NCBI RefSeq assembly: GCF_023373525.1
Contig: NZ_CP097218.1
Location: 2,232,001 to 2,296,000 of the forward strand
Length of the DNA: 64,000 nt
Direction: 5' to 3'
Source of the DNA: Brachybacterium kimchii
GTDB taxonomy: Bacteria; Actinomycetota; Actinomycetes; Actinomycetales; Dermabacteraceae
Shown: positions 8,758-17,340 of the stretch, piece by piece
Position numbering within the stretch: position 1 is the stretch's first letter
How the letters are laid out: the number at the start of each line of letters is the position of its first letter
Notes under the pieces: generated by a model
Database searches by the model: none
The model's input: only the letters and a program-made list of their open reading frames with translations
Told to the model about the DNA's origin: nothing
Position numbers and translations under genes: made by a program

Positions 8758-11206
8758 CTCGTTCAGCTCCTGCGCGTGCTGCCCGCACGCGTCGCTCGAT
8801 GAAGGTGCGGAGCCGCTGTGGATCCGCGTGATTCCTGATCAGCCGCTTGCCAACGGCTCTAAGTCGCTCGAGATCTGCGGGCTCGGCCATGAGACCCAAA
8901 AGCACCTCAAGCGCCTCCGATGGGTCCGTGGCGACCACTGCATCGCCGTAAAGCCGGCCACGGCGATGATCCGTCACAACCGGCACTCCCGACGCCAGCG
9001 CCTCCAGGACGGATCGCTCCAGTCCTCGTTCCACGAGATTCTGATCGAACAGCATCATGGCATCGACTGTTCTCCAGAAAGTGTCGGGGGCTATATCGCC
9101 GGTCTTGTACTGCAGCCATTCTGCAGGAAGTCGACGCTTCCCCATCGCTCTGACCGCACCCCGCGCATCGCCGAGCACGCGCAGGTCGATCGCCTCGCTT
9201 GCGGGGTATACCGTGGGGAGGTCTTTCCTACAGGGCCAGTCCTCGAGTTCGTTTTGTGCGACCCGCCCCACGACAGGGCGCCCCTGCCGCCGCCGAAGAG
9301 GAGCCCGCGAGTAGCGCTCAGCGTCCACGTAGACGGGGTACACCGCCTCGTCCATCGGCAGCTCAAGGGTGTCCATAAGGACGGTCGGGTCCACACCCTC
9401 CGGTGCGATCCAGCGCGGCACCAAGCCAAAGATACTCTCTGCCATCCTGTGCGCATGGCGTGCGTCGTACGGCCGCAGATGAGCGGTAGAGCAGGCCGGG
9501 TCCCCGCTCGCCACCACAAGCAATGCATCGGCTGTGATGGATCCACGCATCTCACGTGCGTAATCCATAGTCGCCGGGTCGCGGATCAGCACAAGGCCTG
9601 CGTCAATCTCCTGGTCCAGATATACGCGACGGGCGCGCCCCCGGCTGATCAGCTCCTGAACTCCACTCACGAGTGCCCGAGTGTCACCTGTCCGTCCCCA
9701 CGGGGTGTCGATGTGCAGGACCGCGACCGACAGCTCGCTGGTGCACATGGCGCGAAGTTCGTCGAGAGCGGCGCGCTGGTCCTCCGTCGTGCCTCGCCAG
9801 TCCGCGACGACACAGACGTCGAATTCTTTCGTCTCCATCCATTCGCGCCCAGCGATGCGGGCCGGGGCCATGGACGGGATCGACACTGGTGGGCTCTCGG
9901 CGTTGACGACCAGATCCTCCGGATCCGCGTTCGCGTGCCAATGCTTGTACGAGCTCCAGAAGCCGCGCCTGGCATGGTGCGACCACCCCGGTCGGAAGTC
10001 GGCTCGGGAGAGCGACCCCGGGGACATCCGGATCACGTAGAGAGGCTCATCCAGCCGCTGCACGGTCACGCCCGACCACTTCTCGATCCGCTCGCGGAAC
10101 TCGCTGTCCGCCGCCTTCCGCACCGGAAGGTAGCCACCGACCGCCATAGCCGTGTCGACGCGAACCATCAGGCTCACCTCGCAGCGCCGCTCAGGCTTGT
10201 TCCCGAGCGAGACCTTCACGAGGTTGTGGTCCGTCCTGTTGGCAGTGATCGTGACACCGATCTGCTCCTGATTCGCCTCGAGAAACTCGACCTGCCTCTG
10301 GATCCTCTCCGGATGCGACCAGTCATCCGTGTCCTGCCCGGTGAGGTACTTCCCCGTTGCCGCTGCGATGCCGGCGTTGCGTGCGCGATACGTCCCGCCG
10401 TTGACGGAAAGTCTGATCAGGCGAACCCGCGAGTCTTCTGCAGCGAGGTCTTCCAGGACCTGGATCGACTCCTCCCTGGAGCAGTCGTCAATAAGCAGGA
10501 CCTCAACCGATCGCCAGGTCTGATGCAAGATCGATCGCACCGAGGAACGGATCTCATCGGGGTCAGGATTGAACGTTGTCACGATCACGCTCACAAGCGG
10601 TCCGTCAATCGAACCGAGTTCCACGCCTCCTTGCAATCCATCAAAAGGGGTCAGGGCGTCGGTGCGCACCTCCACGGAGGAAAGGCCCTCGGCAGTGAAA
10701 GGCCTGTTAAAACTCGGGAGCCATTCCTTGAAGCTCGCCATGGAGCCGTTCCGGTACGGATTCAGGAGGTCGGCCGCCAGGTACCCGTGGTAGAGATCGG
10801 CCAACTGCGGATCGCTCTCCAAGAGGGACCGCGCTGCAGTATCCTCCTTCCGCTCGAAGAGCATCTCGAACAGAATCTTCCGGAGGTACATCGTCACGCC
10901 GGTGACCGGGATCAGATCGATGCTGAGTCTCAATGCCCGGAAAGCAAATTCTCTCAGGCCCGTCTCGTACGGCTGCAGAGCGAGCACTCTGGCGAGACGC
11001 GCGACCCACACAGGATCCCAGCCCGAGAGGTCTCCCTCCCCCACCGCCCGCAGCAGTTGATCGAAGGTCTTGGTGCCTCCACTCGCTACCGAAGCGTAGA
11101 TGTCCTTCGCCACCGTGGCCTCAGACGAGAGTGCCCACGCATCGGCCCGGGCACCAAGGCGGCGGAATCGTGCGAACTCGAACGACCTATCAATCGACTC
11201 ATGCAT
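8750..11206 (-). CDS. two-domain glycosyltransferase (GT2 plus GT-B)
   Basis: 818 aa from the chosen start. A helical N-terminal region of about 190 residues comes first. A GT2 domain follows at about 204-400, with VSVIVTTFNPDP, the LLIDDCS dyad (239-240) and the metal-binding QDTDDW (291-296). A C-terminal GT-B-like half (about 520-818) contains ERGLERSVLEALASGVPVVT near residue 740. No membrane segment is evident. Two active modules suggest it adds two different sugars or makes a repeat unit. The start at 11206 (ATGCATGA) overlaps the stop of the upstream GT28-like gene by 8 nt, which argues for translational coupling. The open frame continues upstream to 11497, but that part has no protein character and lies inside the other gene. 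Confidence 0.75.
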   Translation of the reverse strand: MHESIDRSFEFARFRRLGARADAWALSSEATVAKDIYASVASGGTKTFDQLLRAVGEGDLSGWDPVWVARLARVLALQPYETGLREFAFRALRLSIDLIPVTGVTMYLRKILFEMLFERKEDTAARSLLESDPQLADLYHGYLAADLLNPYRNGSMASFKEWLPSFNRPFTAEGLSSVEVRTDALTPFDGLQGGVELGSIDGPLVSVIVTTFNPDPDEIRSSVRSILHQTWRSVEVLLIDDCSREESIQVLEDLAAEDSRVRLIRLSVNGGTYRARNAGIAAATGKYLTGQDTDDWSHPERIQRQVEFLEANQEQIGVTITANRTDHNLVKVSLGNKPERRCEVSLMVRVDTAMAVGGYLPVRKAADSEFRERIEKWSGVTVQRLDEPLYVIRMSPGSLSRADFRPGWSHHARRGFWSSYKHWHANADPEDLVVNAESPPVSIPSMAPARIAGREWMETKEFDVCVVADWRGTTEDQRAALDELRAMCTSELSVAVLHIDTPWGRTGDTRALVSGVQELISRGRARRVYLDQEIDAGLVLIRDPATMDYAREMRGSITADALLVVASGDPACSTAHLRPYDARHAHRMAESIFGLVPRWIAPEGVDPTVLMDTLELPMDEAVYPVYVDAERYSRAPLRRRQGRPVVGRVAQNELEDWPCRKDLPTVYPASEAIDLRVLGDARGAVRAMGKRRLPAEWLQYKTGDIAPDTFWRTVDAMMLFDQNLVERGLERSVLEALASGVPVVTDHRRGRLYGDAVVATDPSEALEVLLGLMAEPADLERLRAVGKRLIRNHADPQRLRTFIERRVRAARAGAERDA

Positions 11207-12710
11207 CGAAGATCTCCGATCCCTTGACCGTGTCCACACCACGAATCCACTCTGTCTGTTCCACGATCTCCTCGATCGCCGCGGCTGCTTCCTCAGCGCC
11301 TCGGGGCGCGTCCACCAACTCGATTCTCGACCGGAGCTCCCTTCGTATGTTCGCGTCCGCCATGCGTGCGATCGATTCCCGCAGTGCAGTCTCGTTGTCA
11401 GCGACCAGGCACAGTCCTTGCTTTTCCAGGAGTCGCGCGCGTCGAACCTGGTCATCTGTCTTGGTCGAGAAGTTCGGGACGAGGACCGAGGGGACACCCA
11501 ACGACACCGACTCCTGTACGGAGTTGTACCCGGCGGCGGCGACCATGTATTCGAAGGCTCGCGCGTGCGCCATCACCGGATACGCCTTGATCCTCCGCAA
11601 CCCTGGGATCTCCTCAATAATGTCCACCAAAGGGGAGACCACCTGCACAGGTATCAACTCCGGAGATGCAGAACGAATGAAAGTGAGCGCTGTGTGCGCA
11701 ATAGAGTCAGGATCACTAATTGAGCCACCCCCGAGGCTGAGGAGGACATACCTGCCAGCTGGATCGAGACCGAGCGCCTTGCAAGCGCCCTCTCGTTCCG
11801 CGAGGTCTTCCTTCCGCGTCCTCACGATCGGTCCGACGTACGTCGCTTCAAGTCCCGGACCGCTATCGACGGTCTCATTGCCCGCGATGTCCCCGGGAAC
11901 GATCACGTGGTCGACAACACCCGCGGCGGCATGCCTCTGGGGCGACGCTTCATCGACCTCGGGCCGCCACATGCCCCGCTGTACCCACACCAACGTGATG
12001 CCGAAAGCACGGCAGACGTCGGTGATGCCGTTGTAGACCCACGTTCCGTCAAACACCACGACACTGGGCCTACGGGTTGTCACCAGATCCCTGAAGTAAT
12101 TCCGGAAGATACGGTTCCACCGCGCGGTATTCTCCCCTGTGGCCTCGCTCGACGGGAAGTAGTGAACAGTCATGCCTCGCCCAGCGACCTGCTTGTAAGC
12201 CTTCGACAGAGTGAGAAGCTCGAAAGTCCTGTTCGGGGGGAGGTTCTGCGAAATTGCGAGAAGCCGAGTAATGTGCCCGAGACCCGCTCCGTTGCTCGTG
12301 ACAAACAGGACGTCGAGACCATCTGCGCCAGTCCACCGCCCATGTGGCGCCAGAACGGAAAGCTGACGCAACTCCCGCTCTATGCGGCCGAGAGTCCGTT
12401 CCTGGTGATATTCATGCCGCGAGGCCTTGGCCCGCGAGTCGTTCACTGCGGCAACGGCTGCGCTTCGTGCCTTCTCCACGTCCGTCGGCGTCGCCGACTT
12501 CAGCGACTTCAGCGACTTCAAGGCACCGTGGTAGTGGAGCGCGAGCGAGAACGGCGCAAGCCACCCCCCAAACAGCAGAATGGCAACAAGCGAGCCCAAA
12601 CCGGCACCCGGCGTCAGTACGAGGACCGAGAGCGCGGCCGCGATAGTGACCCCGCTGAGCACCATGAGGATCCCGAATCTCCAAGGTCGCCATTTCATGG
12701 GCTCAGACAT
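11199..12710 (-). CDS. membrane-anchored GT28/MGT-like glycosyltransferase
   Basis: About 503 aa. Two N-terminal membrane helices (about residues 10-55) are followed by a short charged helical segment and a GT-B fold. Visible elements are LDVLFVTSNGAGLGHITRLL (nucleotide-sugar glycosyltransferase start, like MurG/UGT), VVVFDGTWVYNG, YVLLSLGGGS and the donor-side AAAGYNSVQESVSLGVPSVL. Enzymes of this type transfer a sugar from a nucleotide donor to a lipid or polymer. It is the first gene of the minus-strand operon that continues with the GT2/GT-B enzyme, the coiled-coil methyltransferase and the ATP-grasp protein. The two-helix anchor with coiled segment resembles that of the methyltransferase, so the two may assemble at the membrane. 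Start 12710 (MSEPMKW) is preferred over 12788 because the upstream residues look non-coding. Confidence 0.72.
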   Translation of the reverse strand: MSEPMKWRPWRFGILMVLSGVTIAAALSVLVLTPGAGLGSLVAILLFGGWLAPFSLALHYHGALKSLKSLKSATPTDVEKARSAAVAAVNDSRAKASRHEYHQERTLGRIERELRQLSVLAPHGRWTGADGLDVLFVTSNGAGLGHITRLLAISQNLPPNRTFELLTLSKAYKQVAGRGMTVHYFPSSEATGENTARWNRIFRNYFRDLVTTRRPSVVVFDGTWVYNGITDVCRAFGITLVWVQRGMWRPEVDEASPQRHAAAGVVDHVIVPGDIAGNETVDSGPGLEATYVGPIVRTRKEDLAEREGACKALGLDPAGRYVLLSLGGGSISDPDSIAHTALTFIRSASPELIPVQVVSPLVDIIEEIPGLRRIKAYPVMAHARAFEYMVAAAGYNSVQESVSLGVPSVLVPNFSTKTDDQVRRARLLEKQGLCLVADNETALRESIARMADANIRRELRSRIELVDAPRGAEEAAAAIEEIVEQTEWIRGVDTVKGSEIFDA

Positions 12711-12836
12711 GACGCCGTCCACCCATGATCTCTCGCATGGCGTCACATCCAGAAGGCGAGCTTGCACCGCAGGCAACTGAGGCGCCATCGAAAAGTCGAG
12801 ATCCTGTCATGGGTCACCTTATGAGGGAGTCATGGA

Positions 12837-12868
12837 CGCTCGCACGCATTCAGGAGTGCGTGCGAGCG
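12837..12868 (-). terminator. hairpin terminator after the UDP-sugar dehydrogenase
   Basis: Perfect 12-bp inverted repeat (arms 12837-12848 and 12857-12868, 8-nt loop) beginning 20 nt past the stop of the minus-strand dehydrogenase gene. No long U run follows, which is usual in high-GC actinobacteria. It marks the end of the operon that starts at 19150 and separates it from the GT28-like operon. Confidence 0.6.
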
Positions 12869-12887
12869 CCCGCAGAGAAGGACGAGG

Positions 12888-14150
12888 TCACAGAAGCACG
12901 GCGGGCTTCGGTGCCGTGCCGCGTGTGTCCAACATGATCTTGGACGCTGCGGCAAGCCGCTCCAGGTCGTAGGAGTCATGCGCCTGGAGGATCACGACGA
13001 CGTCGGCGTCCCGAACCGCCTGGTCAAGGTCCTGCTCGCGCGCGATCTCCGTGCCATCGACCTTCCAGCTGTCCACGAGCGGATCGTGGAAGCGGACGTC
13101 GGCACCTCGCTCACGCAGCACCTCCGCCACCGGAATTGCGGGCGACTCGCGCTGGTCCGCGATGTCCGCCTTGTAGGTGATACCCAGGAGAAGAACACTT
13201 GAGCCGTTGAGCGGCTTACGATGCTCGTTGAGTAGCGCGCCGACGCGGTCGACGACGTACCGGGGCATCGAATTGTTGATCTCCTGGGCAAGCTCCACGA
13301 ACCGGAAGGGGTACCCGAGCTGGTTCCGGACCTCATAGGAGAGATAGTTCGGATCGATCGGAATGCAATGCCCGCCAACTCCTGGCCCGGGCATGAACTT
13401 CATGAACCCGAACGGCTTGGTCGAGGCGCCACGGATGACCTCCCAGATATCAATGTTGAGCTCTTTGCAGAACTTCGACATCTCATTGACAAGTGCGATA
13501 TTGACGTGGCGGAAGGTGTTCTCGAGGAGCTTCGCGGTCTCCGCTTCGCGCATGCCATCCATCGGAACCGGCTGATCCACGAACGTTCCGTAGAATGCCA
13601 CGGCGGCCTGCGTAGAGGCATCATCGATTCCACCCATGAGCTTCGGCGTATTCTTGATTCCGAACTTTTTCGACCCCGGATCCACGCGCTCAGGAGAGTA
13701 GGCAAGCTGGAAGTCGGCTCCCGCAGCGAGCCCGGATGCCATCTCCAGGATGGGCTTCACGACATCTTCTGTGGTGCCTGGGTAGGTGGTCGACTCGAGG
13801 ATCACGGTCGTACCGCTGACCAGGTTGTCTCCCACGGTCCTGCTCGCACCCTTCACCGCGCCGAGATCGGGGCTACCTCCGGCCCCCAGCGGCGTGGGAA
13901 CGCACACCACCACGACGTCGGAGTTCGCAATCACAGAGGGATCCGTGGTCGCACGGTAGCCCAGGCTCTGCATCTCCTGAATGTCGGCATCGCTGAGATC
14001 GTCGACATGCGAGTGTCCCTCGTTGAGCATGTCCACCAGTGACTCTGTGACATCGAGGCCGTGCACCGTCCAGCCCGCGCGAGCGGCGGCCTGGGCCAGC
14101 GGAAGGCCCACGTATCCCTGTCCCACGATCGTTGCTGTCTTTTTTGCCAT
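12888..14150 (-). CDS. UDP-sugar 6-dehydrogenase (WbpA/UDP-GlcNAc type)
   Basis: 420 aa. The NAD-binding motif is IVGQGYVGLPLA, followed by CVPTPLG, LESTTYPGTTED and SPERVDPG. The catalytic cysteine lies in GPGVGGHCIPIDPNY, and the C-terminal motif is ITYKADIADQRESP. The enzyme oxidises C6 of a UDP-hexose or UDP-HexNAc twice to the uronate, consuming two NAD. The motif set is nearer to WbpA-like UDP-GlcNAc dehydrogenases than to UDP-glucose dehydrogenase, but substrate assignment needs a structure-based comparison. The start at 14150 is supported by AAGGAGAAG just upstream; the open frame continues to 14261 without coding character. It follows wecB in the same operon and is the second uronate-forming dehydrogenase in the locus besides the frameshifted wecC. 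Confidence 0.85.
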   Translation of the reverse strand: MAKKTATIVGQGYVGLPLAQAAARAGWTVHGLDVTESLVDMLNEGHSHVDDLSDADIQEMQSLGYRATTDPSVIANSDVVVVCVPTPLGAGGSPDLGAVKGASRTVGDNLVSGTTVILESTTYPGTTEDVVKPILEMASGLAAGADFQLAYSPERVDPGSKKFGIKNTPKLMGGIDDASTQAAVAFYGTFVDQPVPMDGMREAETAKLLENTFRHVNIALVNEMSKFCKELNIDIWEVIRGASTKPFGFMKFMPGPGVGGHCIPIDPNYLSYEVRNQLGYPFRFVELAQEINNSMPRYVVDRVGALLNEHRKPLNGSSVLLLGITYKADIADQRESPAIPVAEVLRERGADVRFHDPLVDSWKVDGTEIAREQDLDQAVRDADVVVILQAHDSYDLERLAAASKIMLDTRGTAPKPAVLL

Positions 14151-14209
14151 CTTCTTCTCCTTGCGTTTATTTAATTGTCGATGTTGTCTTGAAATGTCGC
14201 AGTCGGGGG

Positions 14210-15376
14210 CTACGGAGCTATTCGAAAATCTGGTATCCTCTCCCCGCTTCCAAATTTCCACCGGATAGCCGCGATGGCCCGCTCCGCCGCGTGACCGTCA
14301 CCGTACGGATTCACGGCGTTCGCCATCGCCTTTAGCGCCTCCTCTGAATCCAGAAGCAGCGACACCTCATCGACAAGGCGCTGCGCATGTGTGCCCACCA
14401 GCTTCACGGTACCTGCCAGCACCGCTTCGGGCCGCTCGGTGTTCTCACGCATGACCAGCACAGGTTTACCCAGGCTGGGAGCTTCCTCCTGCACGCCACC
14501 GGAGTCGGTAAGCACGATGTCCGCGAGTCCGAGGAGGCGCGTGAACTCTACGTATCCGAGCGGCTCGGTGAGGAGGACATTCGTCACCGCTTCGACCGCT
14601 GGCTGAATGGCCTTTCGGACCTCTGGGTTCTTGTGAAGCGGGAATACAACCGTGAGATTCGGGTACCTGTGCGCGAGTTCCGCCACCGCATGTCCGATAT
14701 CCACCATCGCCGACCCGAGGTTTTCACGCCGATGTGCAGTGACCAAGAGGATCCTCCCGTGGCCCCCTTCAGCATGACTCCGCCGGAGGCGCTCCAGCCG
14801 CTCATCTTCAAAGTGTTCGGGGAGATTTTCCATGGCAAGCCGAAGCGCATCGATCACGCTGTTCCCCGTGACGACGATATTGTTCGCGCTGATATCCTCA
14901 CGCGTCAGGTTGACCTTTGACGTCGCTGTCGGCGCTAGGTGCAGGGAAGAGATCTGGCTCGTCAGGCGGCGGTTAGCCTCCTCGGGAAACGGAGAGTCGA
15001 TGTCCCCTGACCGGAGACCCGCTTCCAGATGTACCACCGGAAGGCGACGATTGAAAGCAGCGATGGCCGCTCCCAGTACCGTCGATGTGTCTCCTTGGAC
15101 GAGCACCACATCCGGACGTTCCTTGTCCAGCACCGCGTCGACCCCGCTGAGGACTCGCGCGACGATCTCGTTAAGTGACTGCCCTGCGGTCATGATGTTC
15201 AAATCGTGATCCGGTACAAGTTCGAAAAGCTCGTTGACCTGATCGAGCATCTCGCGGTGCTGTCCACTTATCACACCGACGTGCTCGAGGTCCGGGGCCG
15301 CTTCGATTGCCTTGATGATCGGAGCGACCTTCACTGCCTCGGGACGGGTCCCGTAGATCGTCATGATCCGGAGCAT
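14210..15376 (-). CDS. wecB: UDP-N-acetylglucosamine 2-epimerase
   Basis: 388 aa, the usual length for the family. Motifs include MTIYGTRPEAVKVAPI at the start, VQGDTSTVLGAAIAA, VVHLEAGLRSGD, VTAHRRENLG, ADIVLTDSGGVQEEAPSLG and NTERPEA. It interconverts UDP-GlcNAc and UDP-ManNAc in the cytoplasm through 2-acetamidoglucal and UDP. The product is the substrate of WecC. The start at 15376 follows a strong AGGAGG with good spacing; an ATG at 15394 lies before that site and is rejected. It is in the operon GT4-Wzm-Wzt-WecB-dehydrogenase. Confidence 0.93.
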   Translation of the reverse strand: MLRIMTIYGTRPEAVKVAPIIKAIEAAPDLEHVGVISGQHREMLDQVNELFELVPDHDLNIMTAGQSLNEIVARVLSGVDAVLDKERPDVVLVQGDTSTVLGAAIAAFNRRLPVVHLEAGLRSGDIDSPFPEEANRRLTSQISSLHLAPTATSKVNLTREDISANNIVVTGNSVIDALRLAMENLPEHFEDERLERLRRSHAEGGHGRILLVTAHRRENLGSAMVDIGHAVAELAHRYPNLTVVFPLHKNPEVRKAIQPAVEAVTNVLLTEPLGYVEFTRLLGLADIVLTDSGGVQEEAPSLGKPVLVMRENTERPEAVLAGTVKLVGTHAQRLVDEVSLLLDSEEALKAMANAVNPYGDGHAAERAIAAIRWKFGSGERIPDFRIAP

Positions 15377-15440
15377 CACGTTTCCTCCTGGCACATTGAT
15401 TCACTGCACAGGTCATAGCCGTCCTCGAATGGGGCCGAAG

Positions 15441-16457
15441 TCATCGAGAGACTCCCGACGGATCATCGGTTTGTGTAGTTCCCACACGAGCACGCGTCTT
15501 CTTCCGCGGTTCCCGCCGCAGATGTCGAGGCACCCAATGGAGCTCAGGGCCGGGTCTAGCGGACTGGCGATCCTTCTCTCGCTGATCTTCACCCTCGCGG
15601 CGAGCATCGGCCAGGAGCCCGTTGGCCTTCGACATGTTCCCCTGTGCAAGATTGTGCGCGAACCATCTGTACTTACGCGCGACCTCGACAGCGTCCCCAT
15701 CCATGACGACCAATCCCCGCTCAAGCCAGATGGCCCGGGAGCACATGTTCTCGATCGTCTGGGCAGCGTGGTTCACGAAGAACACTGTTCCGGCACGTTT
15801 GAGCATCGAATCCATCGCCCGCTTGGATCGCTCCATGAAGGTCGCGTCGCCAGTCGAGAGCGCCTCATCGATCATGAGGATTGATGGATCTGCTGCGAGG
15901 GAGATGGCGAACTTCAGACGAGCGGCCATACCCGATGAATAGGTGCGCATAGGGTGGTGTATCGCATCGCCGAGCGCCGAGAGTTCGATAACCTCCGGAA
16001 AGATCTCCTCGGCACGTGAGGGCGAAAGACCCATCGCGAGAGCACCGAGGGTCACATTCTGGGCACCTGTAAGGCTGGGAAGCAACGCCGCGCTCACGCC
16101 CAGCAGTGCGGGCTTCGCAGAAGTAAGGACCGTTCCAGAGGTAGGGGCTTCAAGGCCGGCGAGAACTCGCAGCAACGTGGACTTGCCGGATCCGTTTCGT
16201 CCGATTACCCCGATGAACTCTCCCGATCGAGCCGTGAAGGAGACCCCCCTCAACGCCGCCACTGAGACTTGCTGTGTGCGGCGCAGGCGTCCGCGAAGAC
16301 CGTCGCGCGGCTCCCTGTCTGTGCGCTGGACGCGATAGCGGACTTTGATCTGATGCGCCGCCACGGTCAATTCTGACGATTCTGGAGCAATCCATCTATC
16401 AATAGATTCTTCGTCACTGTCGAGGGCCTTGGAAGTGCTGGAATCAGCGCTGTTCAT
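15441..16457 (-). CDS. polysaccharide ABC exporter ATPase (Wzt/TagH type)
   Basis: 338 aa. Walker A GRNGSGKST, signature YSSGMAARLKFA, Walker B ILMIDEALSTGD and H-loop FFVNH are all visible in an ABC domain preceded by about 60 residues. The signature YSSGM and EALSTGD are typical of O-antigen and teichoic acid exporters. The C-terminal tail of about 75 residues is basic and low in predicted structure, with no beta-sandwich sugar-binding domain of the kind found in chain-length-coupled Wzt. Start 16457 overlaps the stop of the permease gene by 14 nt, so the pair is coupled. The protein should power export of the lipid-linked polymer. Confidence 0.88.
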   Translation of the reverse strand: MNSADSSTSKALDSDEESIDRWIAPESSELTVAAHQIKVRYRVQRTDREPRDGLRGRLRRTQQVSVAALRGVSFTARSGEFIGVIGRNGSGKSTLLRVLAGLEAPTSGTVLTSAKPALLGVSAALLPSLTGAQNVTLGALAMGLSPSRAEEIFPEVIELSALGDAIHHPMRTYSSGMAARLKFAISLAADPSILMIDEALSTGDATFMERSKRAMDSMLKRAGTVFFVNHAAQTIENMCSRAIWLERGLVVMDGDAVEVARKYRWFAHNLAQGNMSKANGLLADARREGEDQREKDRQSARPGPELHWVPRHLRREPRKKTRARVGTTQTDDPSGVSR

Positions 16458-17340
16458 CGCCGTACGTCGCCTCCCCTCGCCAGAAGAAGAGAAATCCGAC
16501 AACGAGGAGTCCCACGGCCCACGCAGAGAGCACGATCCATGAGCGTGCTTCGGGAACGGTTCCATCCATCAGGATCTCCCTATACATATGCACCATCTGG
16601 AACACTGGGTTCGCCTGAATAATAACCGAGACAACGGGGTGAGTCAGGTACCGGTCGATCGGGAAAATGATCCCGGAGCCGTACATGAGTAAGCGGGAGA
16701 CGACAGACATCACTTGAGCAACATCCGGTATCAGGAATCCGACACGTGCCATCAGCAGAGAGATACCCAGGTTCAACACGCACTGAAGCAGAAACAGCGG
16801 AACGATGAGCAGCCACGCGACCTGGGGATACTCATGCTTCGGTAGAACGATGATCATCACAAGCATCACAGTGACTGTGATGATCATCTGCATGGCAGCG
16901 CGCAGCTCGGCAGAGATGGGAAGGGCGGCACGCGGGAACGAGAACGCCCTGATCATCGCCTTCCCGGACTTGAGGATCGTCGGCCCTTGGCTGATGCTCC
17001 CTGTCGTCGACCGGAACATCAGCACACCAATCACGATGTACGCAGAGAAGTTGTCGACGCCCCTGTCGGCCCTGAGGATCATCCCGAAGATGACGAAATA
17101 CATCGCCGCGTCCAGCAACGGTCTTAGGACGAGCCAGATGTTGCCCAGAATATTTCTGCTGTTCTGGGTAGCCACACGGTGGTGGGAGTCCATCCAGATG
17201 AAGTGTCGGCGGTTCCACAGCTCACGCAGGTACTCTGCGATGGAGGGCCGAACTCCGACTCGACTGAGCCCGGAGGGGTCCAGTCCGCGGCTCTTGAGGT
17301 CTTGGACTACCTCGGCCGCCGTTTTGACATCAGTCGCCAC
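16444..17340 (-). CDS. polysaccharide ABC exporter permease (Wzm/TagG type)
   Basis: 298 aa with about six membrane helices after an amphipathic N-terminal segment (NRRHFIWMDSHHRVATQNSR is the typical region before the first helix). Ends RGEATYGDEQR. The GTG start at 17340 is chosen for AAGGAG six bases upstream; it overlaps the end of the upstream GT4 gene by 11 nt. ABC-2 permeases of this type form a channel with the following ATPase and move undecaprenyl-linked polymer to the outer face of the membrane. Confidence 0.88.
   Translation of the reverse strand: MATDVKTAAEVVQDLKSRGLDPSGLSRVGVRPSIAEYLRELWNRRHFIWMDSHHRVATQNSRNILGNIWLVLRPLLDAAMYFVIFGMILRADRGVDNFSAYIVIGVLMFRSTTGSISQGPTILKSGKAMIRAFSFPRAALPISAELRAAMQMIITVTVMLVMIIVLPKHEYPQVAWLLIVPLFLLQCVLNLGISLLMARVGFLIPDVAQVMSVVSRLLMYGSGIIFPIDRYLTHPVVSVIIQANPVFQMVHMYREILMDGTVPEARSWIVLSAWAVGLLVVGFLFFWRGEATYGDEQR

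Noticed and set aside
8828..11227. About 800-codon open frame on the plus strand opposite the GT2/GT-B gene
   Set aside because: No motif, odd residue composition, and the minus-strand gene shows clear glycosyltransferase signatures.
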